64,000 nucleotides of DNA from positions 4,340,001-4,404,000 of the forward strand of contig NZ_CP053085.1 of the NCBI RefSeq assembly GCF_013004105.1. Direction: 5' to 3'. The DNA is from Gemmatimonas groenlandica. Lineage in GTDB: Bacteria; Gemmatimonadota; Gemmatimonadetes; Gemmatimonadales; Gemmatimonadaceae. Shown here piece after piece: positions 8,204 to 15,738 of the stretch (position 1 is the stretch's first letter; every line of letters begins with the position of its first letter). The position numbers were made by a program, and so were the translations under genes. Below the pieces are notes generated by a model. It searched no databases. It was not told where the DNA came from and saw only the letters and a program-made list of their open reading frames with translations.

Positions 8204-8972
8204 AGAGATGCAACCCGTTGTCCATCCGAATCACTTCGCCCGTGATGCCGGGGGCACCCGCCACCAGGAAGTACGCCAACGCCGCCACTTCGGTCACCTC
8301 GAGCAACCGTGGCAACGCTTGCGTGACGAGATACTTCTCCTCAACGGCCTTGAGCTGCTCGCCGTCGAGCACGCGACTGGGCAGTCCGCCGCTTACGTAA
8401 CCGGGCGCGATAGCATTCACGCGAATGTGCGGCGCCAGCGCGCGTGCCAGCGACAGCGTGAGCGTACTCACCGCGCCCTTCGACGCGGCGTACGCCACAC
8501 TCGATCCCAGCCCCGCCGTGCCGGCGATACTCGAGAGATTGACCACCGCACCGCGTCCCGACTCGCGCAGCAGATCGCGACAGGCGCGGATCATGCGAAA
8601 GGTGCCGGTGAGATTCACGTCGTACGTGCGCGCAAATTCACTCTCCGGCAACGCGTCGAGATCGGCGTGCGGTATGAAGCGCGTCGTGCCAGCACAGTTC
8701 ACCAGTGCGTCGGTGCGTCCGAAGCGCTCGTGCATCGTGGCCGCGGCGGCGTGGCAGCTGTCGTCGCTGGTGACATTGAGCAGCACGACCTCCGCACGCG
8801 CCCCGAGCGCCGTGCATTCGCTGGCGACGGACTCGGCCGCGGCGCGGGTGTCGTCGTCGAGCGTGCAGATGCCGACGTCCCAGCCGTGGCTGGCGAAGGT
8901 GCGGGCGCAGGCGGCACCGATACCGGTGGCTGCGCCGGTGATGAGGCAGACGGGTCTTGCGGGGGAGGTCAT
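8196..8972 (-). CDS. Short-chain dehydrogenase/reductase (SDR)
   Basis: The 258-residue classical SDR has TGAATGIG at residues 13-20 for NAD(P) binding, NCAG near 97, the catalytic Ser in NLSSIAG near 150 and YAASK near 165 (Tyr/Lys pair), and ends in a typical dimer segment. The ATG at 8972 matches the usual family start; the longer frame upstream is not SDR-like. It is first in an operon with a beta-hydroxyacid dehydrogenase and an IlvD-type dehydratase, so it plausibly oxidises a sugar or hydroxy acid that feeds the next enzymes. It is divergent from the next gene by 68 bp. Confidence 0.88.
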   Translation of the reverse strand: MTSPARPVCLITGAATGIGAACARTFASHGWDVGICTLDDDTRAAAESVASECTALGARAEVVLLNVTSDDSCHAAAATMHERFGRTDALVNCAGTTRFIPHADLDALPESEFARTYDVNLTGTFRMIRACRDLLRESGRGAVVNLSSIAGTAGLGSSVAYAASKGAVSTLTLSLARALAPHIRVNAIAPGYVSGGLPSRVLDGEQLKAVEEKYLVTQALPRLLEVTEVAALAYFLVAGAPGITGEVIRMDNGLHLYA

Positions 8973-9040
8973 GCGGGAGAGCTTACCGGTGGGGAGGGGA
9001 ATCGTCCACTCGCCCGGCGAGACAATCCTTGGAGTGCAAC

Positions 9041-10306
9041 ATGCTGGAGACATCACGGTGGGTCCTGCTGGCCGTATTCGCGGGCACCATGGCTCTCGTG
9101 GCGCTGTCGGATGCCGTTCAACCGCGACCGCAACCCGCACGTCCTGCGTCGTTCCTGTACGTCTGGACGGGCGATGCCGATACCACGAGCTCGGACTTTT
9201 TGGCTGTGATCGATGTGCGACGGGGATCCGCCACGTACGCACAGGTCATTTCCACGGTGCCGGTCGGCGCGAAGGGGACAGGCCCGCACCACACCGAACA
9301 TCAGGTGGAGCGCGACGGCATCCTGTTCGCCAACGGCTTTGGCGCCGGACGCACCTTCCGCTTCGACGTGAACCAGGCGGCGAATCCCAAGCTGCTCGGC
9401 TCGTTCACCACCGTCGGTGAGTACAGCTTTCCGCACTCGTTCGTGCAACTCACCGGCGGGCATCTGCTGGGCACGTTTCAGGGACACGGTACCAACAACA
9501 CGCCGCCGGGCGGGTTGGTGGAGCTCGATCGACAGGGGCGGTTGGTGCGCGAAACCAGCGCTCGCTCCACCGGCTTCGATACGCTCGACATGCGGCCGTA
9601 TAGTCTCGCGGTGTTGCCGGCGATCGATCGCGTGGTCTCCACCAGCACCGACATGCTGGCCGACCATGGTGCGCACCTGCAGGTCTGGCGTCTCTCCGAT
9701 CTCGCGCTGCTGCATACGATCCCGCTGCCGAAAACCGCGGGTGGCGACGGGCACCAGCATGAAGGCGCACCGACAGGCAAGTACAACGAGCAGCACCATC
9801 TGTTCCCCGGCGAACCGCGCCCGCTGGCTGACGGCAAGACGGTGCTGCTGGCGACCTTCACCTGCGGATTCTATCGCGTGAGTGCGCTCGACTCGCCACA
9901 GCCGCGGGTCGAGTTCGTGAAAGCCTTCGGTGGACTCGACTGCGCGGTGCCCGTGCTGGTGGGGAACACGTGGGTGCAGACGATCCCCGACGAGCATGCC
10001 GTCGTGTCCCTCGACGTGAGCGATGCGATGCATCCGCGTGAGCTGTCACGCGCGAACTTCGACAGCACGTTCAAGCCGCACTGGATGGCGCTCGATGCTC
10101 CCTCCGGGCGCCTCGTCGTGAATGATGGAGAGTCGCAGCTACAGCTGGTCACGATGAATGCGGCCACCGGCGCGCTCGCCATCGATTCGACGTTTCGCGA
10201 TCGCGGCGCGAGGCAACCCGGCGTCCGCTTCGACCGCGCCACGTGGCCGCATGGCGCGACCGGTCCGGCGAAGGCGCACGGCAGCGTATTCTCCTGGGGA
10301 CGTTAG
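9041..10306 (+). CDS. Exported beta-propeller protein, selenium-binding-protein (SBP56)-like
   Basis: The 421-residue protein has an N-terminal signal or anchor (WVLLAVFAGTMALVAL). The rest resembles the SBP56/methanethiol oxidase propeller: GPHHTEHQ, NGFGAGRTFRFDV, FPHSFVQLTGGHLLGTFQGH and, near the C-terminus, FKPHWMALD. Histidines in HHTEH, GHQHEG and KPHW could bind a metal. The start at 9041 has GGAG 7 nt upstream. Its stop overlaps the start of the next gene (TAGTG), so the two are translationally coupled. The family assignment is from motif memory and is moderate. Confidence 0.62.
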   Translation: MLETSRWVLLAVFAGTMALVALSDAVQPRPQPARPASFLYVWTGDADTTSSDFLAVIDVRRGSATYAQVISTVPVGAKGTGPHHTEHQVERDGILFANGFGAGRTFRFDVNQAANPKLLGSFTTVGEYSFPHSFVQLTGGHLLGTFQGHGTNNTPPGGLVELDRQGRLVRETSARSTGFDTLDMRPYSLAVLPAIDRVVSTSTDMLADHGAHLQVWRLSDLALLHTIPLPKTAGGDGHQHEGAPTGKYNEQHHLFPGEPRPLADGKTVLLATFTCGFYRVSALDSPQPRVEFVKAFGGLDCAVPVLVGNTWVQTIPDEHAVVSLDVSDAMHPRELSRANFDSTFKPHWMALDAPSGRLVVNDGESQLQLVTMNAATGALAIDSTFRDRGARQPGVRFDRATWPHGATGPAKAHGSVFSWGR

Positions 10307-11169
10307 TGCATAGCCATCCCGAAATGCTGCATGGATATGCGCAAGCCAATGGCATTCGGCTGCACTACGTGGAGCGGGGTCGCGGACCGCTGGTGATCCT
10401 GCTGCATGGGTTCCCCGATTTCTGGTATAGCTGGCGGGACCAGATTCCCGCCCTGGCGGCGGCGGGATATCGCGTGGTCGCGCCCGACCTTCGTGGTTAC
10501 AACGAGAGCGAGCGGCCGCTCGGCGTCGAGGCGTACACCCTCGACGTGCTCGCCGCCGACGTGGCGGCCCTCGTGCTCGCGTTGGGTGCCGAACGCGCGA
10601 CCGTGGTCGGACACGACTGGGGCGGACTGGTGGCGTGGCACGTGGCCATGCATCACCCCGAGGTCGTGTCGTCGTTGGTGATCATGAACGCGCCGCACCC
10701 GCTCGCGTTTCGCCGTGAACTCAAACACAATTGGGCGCAGAAGCGGCGCTCGTGGTACATCGGCTTCTTTCAGTTGCCGTGGCTGCCCGAAGCGATGCTC
10801 ACGATGGGCAACCGGTGGCTCCTGCGCCGCGTGCTGCGTCGCGGCGGGCCCGCGCAAAACGAGGCGGAGCTCGCCGCGTACCTGGCCGCGTTCGACGGAC
10901 CGGGCGCGATGACAGCGGCGCTCAACTACTATCGCGCGCTACTCCAACTTCGGTCGAGGCGACCGGTCACGATTCAGGCGCCCACGCTGCTTATCTGGGG
11001 GCTGCGCGATCGCTTTCTGTTGCCCGTGCTTACGGAGGGCACCGAGGCGTGGGTGCCCAGGCTCGAGCGACACGAGGAGCCGCGTGCCCGACACTGGGTG
11101 CAGCATGATGCGGCGGCGTCGGTCAACGCACGACTGCTGGCGTTCCTGTCAGTGACCGCCACCGGCTGA
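10306..11169 (+). CDS. Alpha/beta hydrolase, epoxide hydrolase-like
   Basis: The 287-residue hydrolase carries the epoxide-hydrolase set. The oxyanion motif HGFPDFWYSW lies near residue 35, the nucleophile Asp in GHDWGG near 106, lid tyrosines in ALNYYRALL near 206, the acid in WGLRDRF near 230, and the His in ARHWVQHD near 265. It should open epoxides via an aspartyl ester; a haloalkane dehalogenase-like activity is less likely given HGFP plus the paired tyrosines. The start is the GTG at 10306, with GGGGA just upstream, overlapping the previous stop; the ATG 18 nt later is an alternative. It is coupled to the SBP56-like protein. Confidence 0.82.
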   Translation: MHSHPEMLHGYAQANGIRLHYVERGRGPLVILLHGFPDFWYSWRDQIPALAAAGYRVVAPDLRGYNESERPLGVEAYTLDVLAADVAALVLALGAERATVVGHDWGGLVAWHVAMHHPEVVSSLVIMNAPHPLAFRRELKHNWAQKRRSWYIGFFQLPWLPEAMLTMGNRWLLRRVLRRGGPAQNEAELAAYLAAFDGPGAMTAALNYYRALLQLRSRRPVTIQAPTLLIWGLRDRFLLPVLTEGTEAWVPRLERHEEPRARHWVQHDAAASVNARLLAFLSVTATG

Positions 11170-11282
11170 CGCGTTCGAGAGATCGATGCCGCGCACGGTG
11201 ACGTTGATGTTGCGGTGCCACGCTGGCGGCTTCCTAATCCATGCTCGAGATGGCGCGCCACGGCTGGGCCGCTGCGCCGCCG

Positions 11283-11969
11283 TCAGGCGGTGGCCGAGAC
11301 GAAGCCGCCGGTCGATTCGGCGAAGAGGGCGCTCGCCAGCGATGCGTGGACCGTGAACACCGCGTCGAGCCGCCGGCAGCCGACCGCCGTTGCTACCACA
11401 TCGAAAGACTGGCCGACGATGCGCACGACGCGATGCAGTGGCAGCTCGAGGCCGCTATACACACTGATGCCATCGAGCGAGAGATCGCGCATCCGCACAT
11501 CGATCGCGTCGGAGCGCCAGTCGACGTACATGATGGCCCAGTCGGACTTGCTGACGCGCGGAATGCCCCGGCGATCCATCGGCTTCCCACGCGAACCGGT
11601 GACCCGTACGGGCGCGAGCGGCGCGTGACAGCGCGCGCACCGCGTGTTCCGGTCGACGTGCGACGGCAGGCCAAGATGGCACATCGGACACACGTGGGCG
11701 GGTGGTGTCGGGTGTGCGGAGGCCGCTGGCTGGGCGGTGCCGTGCCGCGAGGCCGTGCGCGCCGCCCGTCGCGCATCATAGGCGGCGCGCTTTGCCGGAT
11801 CCGACAACACCGCGTACGCGTCGTTCAGCAGTACGGCCTCGTACTCGTTGCCGCCCACATCCGGATGACGGGTGGCGATCAACGCCCGATACGCGGCCTT
11901 GATGACCGCGGCAGGCGCATCCGGTTGCACGTGCAGCAGGCGATAGTGATTGCGTCGATTGGTCGTCAC
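11283..11969 (-). CDS. J-domain / zinc-ribbon / PilZ-domain protein
   Basis: The 228-residue protein has three parts. Residues 7-67 are a J domain with the essential HPD at 35-37 (TRHPDVGG), expected to stimulate an Hsp70 ATPase. Residues 94-114 hold two CxxC pairs (CPMC, CARC), a likely zinc ribbon. Residues 130-215 look like PilZ and contain both c-di-GMP determinants: RRGIPR (RRxxxR) at 133-138 and DLSLDG (DxSxxG) at 162-167. It starts with GTG at 11969, 6 nt after the old-yellow-enzyme gene, so the two are probably cotranscribed. A J protein controlled by c-di-GMP is inferred, not shown. Confidence 0.75.
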   Translation of the reverse strand: MTTNRRNHYRLLHVQPDAPAAVIKAAYRALIATRHPDVGGNEYEAVLLNDAYAVLSDPAKRAAYDARRAARTASRHGTAQPAASAHPTPPAHVCPMCHLGLPSHVDRNTRCARCHAPLAPVRVTGSRGKPMDRRGIPRVSKSDWAIMYVDWRSDAIDVRMRDLSLDGISVYSGLELPLHRVVRIVGQSFDVVATAVGCRRLDAVFTVHASLASALFAESTGGFVSATA

Positions 11970-11975
11970 GACCGT

Positions 11976-13049
11976 TTACCGGAGACGCGCGCGTTCGTAC
12001 TGCGGCGGCCAGGCAATGCTGGCGCCGAGCGTATGGGCGGCCATGAGCGGCCACCGCGGATTTCGCAGCAGTTCGCGCGCGAGGAACACCATGTCGGCGC
12101 TGCCGTCCGCGACAATCTGTTCGGCTTGTACCGCGTCGGTGATCAGGCCGACTGCAGCAGTCGCGATCCCAGCATCTGCGCGAATGCGACGCGCAAACGG
12201 GACCTGGTAGCCGGGCCCGATCGTGATCTGCTGATGCGACGCCAGCCCACCCGACGAGCAGTCGATGAGGTCGACGCCGCGGGCCTTCAACAGCACCGAC
12301 AGCTGCACCGATTCCTCGAGGTTCCATCCGCCCTCGGCCCAGTCGGTGGCCGAGATGCGGACGATCAGCGGCAGTTCGGTGGGCCATACGGCGCGCACCG
12401 CGTCGGTCACCTCGAGCGTGAGGCGAATGCGATTCTCGAAAGAACCGCCGTACGCGTCGGTGCGGTGGTTGGCGATCGGCGACATGAACTCGTGCAACAG
12501 ATAGCCGTGCGCGGCGTGCAGTTCGACGACCTGGAACCCGGCCTCGAGCGCGCGAATCGCCCCCGCGCGAAACGACGCGATCACGTGCGCGATGCCGTCA
12601 AGGGAAAGCGCATGCGGCGACGGATAGTCGGGCGAGAACGGCACGGCACTGGGCGCCATCACGTTGTCCCAGCCGCCCTCGGACACGGGCACCGCGCCGC
12701 CGGGCCGTTCCCACGGGCGGCGCGTGCTGGCCTTTCGCCCGGCGTGCGCAAGCTGAACACCCATTACGGCGCCTTGCGCGCGGCAAAAGTCGGTGATTCG
12801 TCGCAGCATAGGAATGTGCGCGTCATCCCAGATGCCTAAATCCTGCGGACTGATACGCCCTTCCGGCGTCACGGCCGTGGCTTCGGTGATCACGAGCCCC
12901 GCGCCGCCGGTGGCGAAGGCACCGAGGTGGACAAGATGCCAGTCGGACGCGAAGCCGTTGTCACTGGAGTACTGGCACATCGGCGACACGCCAACGCGAT
13001 TGCGCAGCGTGAGCGAGCGGAGGATGATCGGAGAGAAGAGGGCGGACAT
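11976..13049 (-). CDS. NADH:flavin oxidoreductase, YqjM/NamA-type old yellow enzyme
   Basis: This 357-residue FMN-dependent ene-reductase has the YqjM-type active-site MCQYSS around residues 24-29 (cysteine tuning FMN). The substrate-anion site HAAHGYLLHEFMSP lies near 180, followed by NHRTDAYGGSFENR and the phosphate-binding GLITDAVQAEQ near 310. It reduces activated C=C bonds with NAD(P)H in the cytosol; the natural substrate is unknown. The ATG at 13049 matches the family start. The J/PilZ gene follows directly downstream. Confidence 0.92.
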   Translation of the reverse strand: MSALFSPIILRSLTLRNRVGVSPMCQYSSDNGFASDWHLVHLGAFATGGAGLVITEATAVTPEGRISPQDLGIWDDAHIPMLRRITDFCRAQGAVMGVQLAHAGRKASTRRPWERPGGAVPVSEGGWDNVMAPSAVPFSPDYPSPHALSLDGIAHVIASFRAGAIRALEAGFQVVELHAAHGYLLHEFMSPIANHRTDAYGGSFENRIRLTLEVTDAVRAVWPTELPLIVRISATDWAEGGWNLEESVQLSVLLKARGVDLIDCSSGGLASHQQITIGPGYQVPFARRIRADAGIATAAVGLITDAVQAEQIVADGSADMVFLARELLRNPRWPLMAAHTLGASIAWPPQYERARLR

Positions 13050-13124
13050 GCGGGGAATCTAGGGAGAGCGTTTCGCGACGTGAGAAAATAGCGCTATCGC
13101 CACGGCGACAGCGAGTATCGCCGG

Positions 13125-13163
13125 GCTGCGGTGTAGCGGTGGCGGAAGATTCCACACCGCAGC
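13125..13163. other. Inverted repeat in intergenic region
   Basis: A perfect 10-bp inverted pair (GCTGCGGTGT / ACACCGCAGC) with a 19-nt spacer lies in the 189-bp divergent gap between the old-yellow-enzyme and amidohydrolase genes. It could be an operator, but the dyad is weak for its spacing and no promoter was assigned. Confidence 0.35.
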
Positions 13164-13238
13164 ATACTGGCGAGGACCGCGTGTCCGTGCCTTGCTGACC
13201 ACGCCGCCGTGCTGCCCAGCCCTCTCATCCCACAGGCC

Positions 13239-14609
13239 ATGATCCGTGCTCACGCACTCTGTGCTCACGCACTCCGTGCCGTCGCTGCGCTTGCGCTGAC
13301 GGCCTTCCCGCTCAGCGCATTTCCACTCGCGGCGCAGCAGGCCAATACCGTGGCGAGTACGGCCCCGATTCTCGCGATCAAAGCGGGCCGGCTCATCGAT
13401 CCGGCCACCGGGACGGTCGCCCTGAATCAGATTATCCTGGTGCAGAACCGTCGTTTTCTGGCGGTCGGCCCCTCGGTCGCGATCCCCAAGGATGCACAGG
13501 TGATCGACCTGTCCATGCTGACGGTGTTGCCGGGGCTCGTGGATGCGCACAACCACCTGGCGCTGACGTACAAGGAGGTGCCGGAGCGCAACAGCTACTA
13601 CATCACAACCATCCTCGACGACACGCCGCTCCGCGCGATTCAGGCCGTCTCCAACGGCATTCAGATGTTGTCGTCCGGCTTCACGATTGTGCGTGACATG
13701 GGCAACAACGGCAAGTACGCCGATATCGCACTCCGGCGAGGGATTGAGCAGGGCCTCGTGCCCGGTCCGACCATCATTCCGTCGGGTCTCATCATTAGCG
13801 GGATGGGCGGTCAGTTTTCTCCCAATCCTGAGATGGCCTTCGATCGGAAGATCGTCTACCCCGAGTACCTGGAAGCCGACACGCCGGACGAAATTGTCAA
13901 AGCGGTTCGACAGAACGCATTGGTCGGTGCGCGGGTGATCAAGATCTGTGTGGACTGCAAGCTGTGGGGATACTCCACCGACGAGATCAAGCTGGTGATC
14001 CGTGAAGCCGCGAAGGCCGGTCTCAAGGTCGAGGGTCACGTGCAGTCCGTGGCCGGCGCACACCGTGCCGTCGATGCCGGGATCTGGTCGATCGCCCATG
14101 ATAACGGCATGAACGACACGATTCACAAGATCATGGCGGAGAAGCGAATCTTCCGCGCGGGCACCGAGACGCCGCTCTCACTGGTTGGACACACCACCGA
14201 GGCACGCTACGCGCAAACGGTGTTGATGTTGCGCAATGCGTGGGAGAACAAGGTACCGATCACTTTCTCCACCGACGCCGACTACTACGTGCCGGGCAAA
14301 ACGCGTGGCGAAGTGGCTATCGAGTTCATTGAGACGTGGAAGGCTGCCCGCATTCCGGCGCCCGACATTCTTCGCGCCATGACGACCACCGGCTACGAGG
14401 TGAGCGAGACGACGACCACACGCGGCCCCATCAAGCCGGGCATGTGGGCCGATCTGATCGCCGTGCCCGGTAACCCGCTCCAGTCGATCGATGCGCTGCG
14501 CGACGTGAAGTTCGTGCTCAAGAACGGCATGGTGTTCAAGAAGGACGGCGTGATGACACCGGAGGCCTTCTTCAACGGTGGCCCGGTGAACGGCGCCAAC
14601 GCGCGGTAA
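13239..14609 (+). CDS. Exported metal-dependent amidohydrolase
   Basis: The 456-residue protein has a signal peptide (about 32 residues, ending near LAAQQA). The TIM-barrel metal motif DAHNHL lies near residue 103, with later ligands in KVEGHVQS near 270 and probably STDADYY near 345. The C-terminal composite sheet shows the family ending GPIKPGMWADLIAVPGNP, common in imidazolonepropionase-like and prolidase-like amidohydrolases. It hydrolyses an unidentified amide or peptide in the periplasm. The ATG at 13239 is preferred over a GTG ten codons earlier because it puts the signal peptide at the N-terminus. It is monocistronic and convergent with the Rieske gene. Confidence 0.86.
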   Translation: MIRAHALCAHALRAVAALALTAFPLSAFPLAAQQANTVASTAPILAIKAGRLIDPATGTVALNQIILVQNRRFLAVGPSVAIPKDAQVIDLSMLTVLPGLVDAHNHLALTYKEVPERNSYYITTILDDTPLRAIQAVSNGIQMLSSGFTIVRDMGNNGKYADIALRRGIEQGLVPGPTIIPSGLIISGMGGQFSPNPEMAFDRKIVYPEYLEADTPDEIVKAVRQNALVGARVIKICVDCKLWGYSTDEIKLVIREAAKAGLKVEGHVQSVAGAHRAVDAGIWSIAHDNGMNDTIHKIMAEKRIFRAGTETPLSLVGHTTEARYAQTVLMLRNAWENKVPITFSTDADYYVPGKTRGEVAIEFIETWKAARIPAPDILRAMTTTGYEVSETTTTRGPIKPGMWADLIAVPGNPLQSIDALRDVKFVLKNGMVFKKDGVMTPEAFFNGGPVNGANAR

Positions 14610-14643
14610 CGACCGAGCACGGGGCGCACCGAGCGGCGCGGGT

Positions 14644-15729
14644 TCAGGTCAGGAATTCGTGCAGCAGCGAGTGGAAATGGTGCACCCCGTTCTCGTGGCG
14701 CGCCGAGTAGCGGCCGCGATCGTACACGCGCGATCGCAAATTGCGCTGTACCGTCTCGCAGATCTCGATGTCTTCGTCCTGCACCTCGGCGCTGAAGGCC
14801 ATCAACTTCGTCCATGAGGGATCCGTCGACGCGTCTGCCGGCGGATTGGTGGCGTACCAGTCGAACACCACCTTGCAGCGATCGTGGCCCATGGGAATCA
14901 CGACATTCGTCTGCATCTGCCCGAGATACACGTTCAGCATGATGTTGGGAAACATCCACACGTACACGGCCTCGGGTGAATCGGTGGTGGACGGATCGTA
15001 GATGCGACCCGGATTGCCACCGTGCACGGGCCGCAACGGTGCGTGCTGGATGGAGAAGTACCGGTGTGGCTCCACGCGGTAGTTGTCCATGTCGAGCTCC
15101 TTGTGCAGGCCGGGATGCACGACCGGGACGTGATAGCCTTCGAGGAAGTTGTCCACGTACACCTTCCAGTTGCAGGCGATCTCCCAGCTTCGCGACGTGA
15201 CGTACTGCATGTGCTCGCAACCGAACGCCTGCACCCGCTGCGGGATGTCCTCCATCATGTCGGCGAGTGGCGGTGCTTTGCCGTCGAGGTTCGCGAACAC
15301 GAGTGGTCCCCACGTCGTGACCTTCACTGGCACGAGCTGCATGTCGGCGGGGCGGAACGATTCCACGCCTTCCATGCCCGGCGCGCGCTGCAACGCGCCG
15401 TCGAGTCCATACGTCCAGCCGTGATACCGGCACTGCAGCGTGTTGCGCTTGCCGCAACCGTGCGCCACCGGACCCGCACGATGCAGGCACACATTGTGAA
15501 AGCCGCGCAGCGTCTCGCCGTCGCGCAGGACGACGATGCTGTCGTTCCCGACCTGTGCGGTCAGGAACTGCCCGTGTTCGGCCACCTGGTCCACGCGTCC
15601 CACGAGCTGCCAGCTGTGCGCGAAGACACGCTCCATCTCGAGCTCGAGATACACCGGATCGTTGTACAAGCGCGCCGGAATGGTCGCGGCGCGCTCGATG
15701 TTCGGATCGAATGGGAAGACGAGAGCCAT
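14644..15729 (-). CDS. Rieske non-heme iron oxygenase, large subunit
   Basis: The 361-residue protein resembles choline/carnitine- or ring-hydroxylating oxygenase alpha subunits. The Rieske [2Fe-2S] ligands are CLHRAG near residue 79 and CRYHGW near 99 (CxH-17-CxxH pattern). The mononuclear iron site is in NWKVYVDNFLEGYHVPVVH near 187-205. It uses O2 and reducing power to hydroxylate or demethylate a substrate that cannot be inferred. No ferredoxin or reductase gene is adjacent, so electrons must come from elsewhere. It lies 9 bp after the propeller-phosphoesterase gene and is probably cotranscribed. Confidence 0.9.
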   Translation of the reverse strand: MALVFPFDPNIERAATIPARLYNDPVYLELEMERVFAHSWQLVGRVDQVAEHGQFLTAQVGNDSIVVLRDGETLRGFHNVCLHRAGPVAHGCGKRNTLQCRYHGWTYGLDGALQRAPGMEGVESFRPADMQLVPVKVTTWGPLVFANLDGKAPPLADMMEDIPQRVQAFGCEHMQYVTSRSWEIACNWKVYVDNFLEGYHVPVVHPGLHKELDMDNYRVEPHRYFSIQHAPLRPVHGGNPGRIYDPSTTDSPEAVYVWMFPNIMLNVYLGQMQTNVVIPMGHDRCKVVFDWYATNPPADASTDPSWTKLMAFSAEVQDEDIEICETVQRNLRSRVYDRGRYSARHENGVHHFHSLLHEFLT

Positions 15730-15738
15730 CCCGACAAG

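Noticed and set aside
10306-11169. Haloalkane dehalogenase
   Set aside because: The HGFP motif and paired lid tyrosines fit epoxide hydrolases better, though the Asp nucleophile is shared.
11241-12839. 532-codon plus-strand open frame opposite the J/PilZ and old-yellow-enzyme genes
   Set aside because: Both minus-strand genes have clear catalytic or domain motifs; this frame has none.
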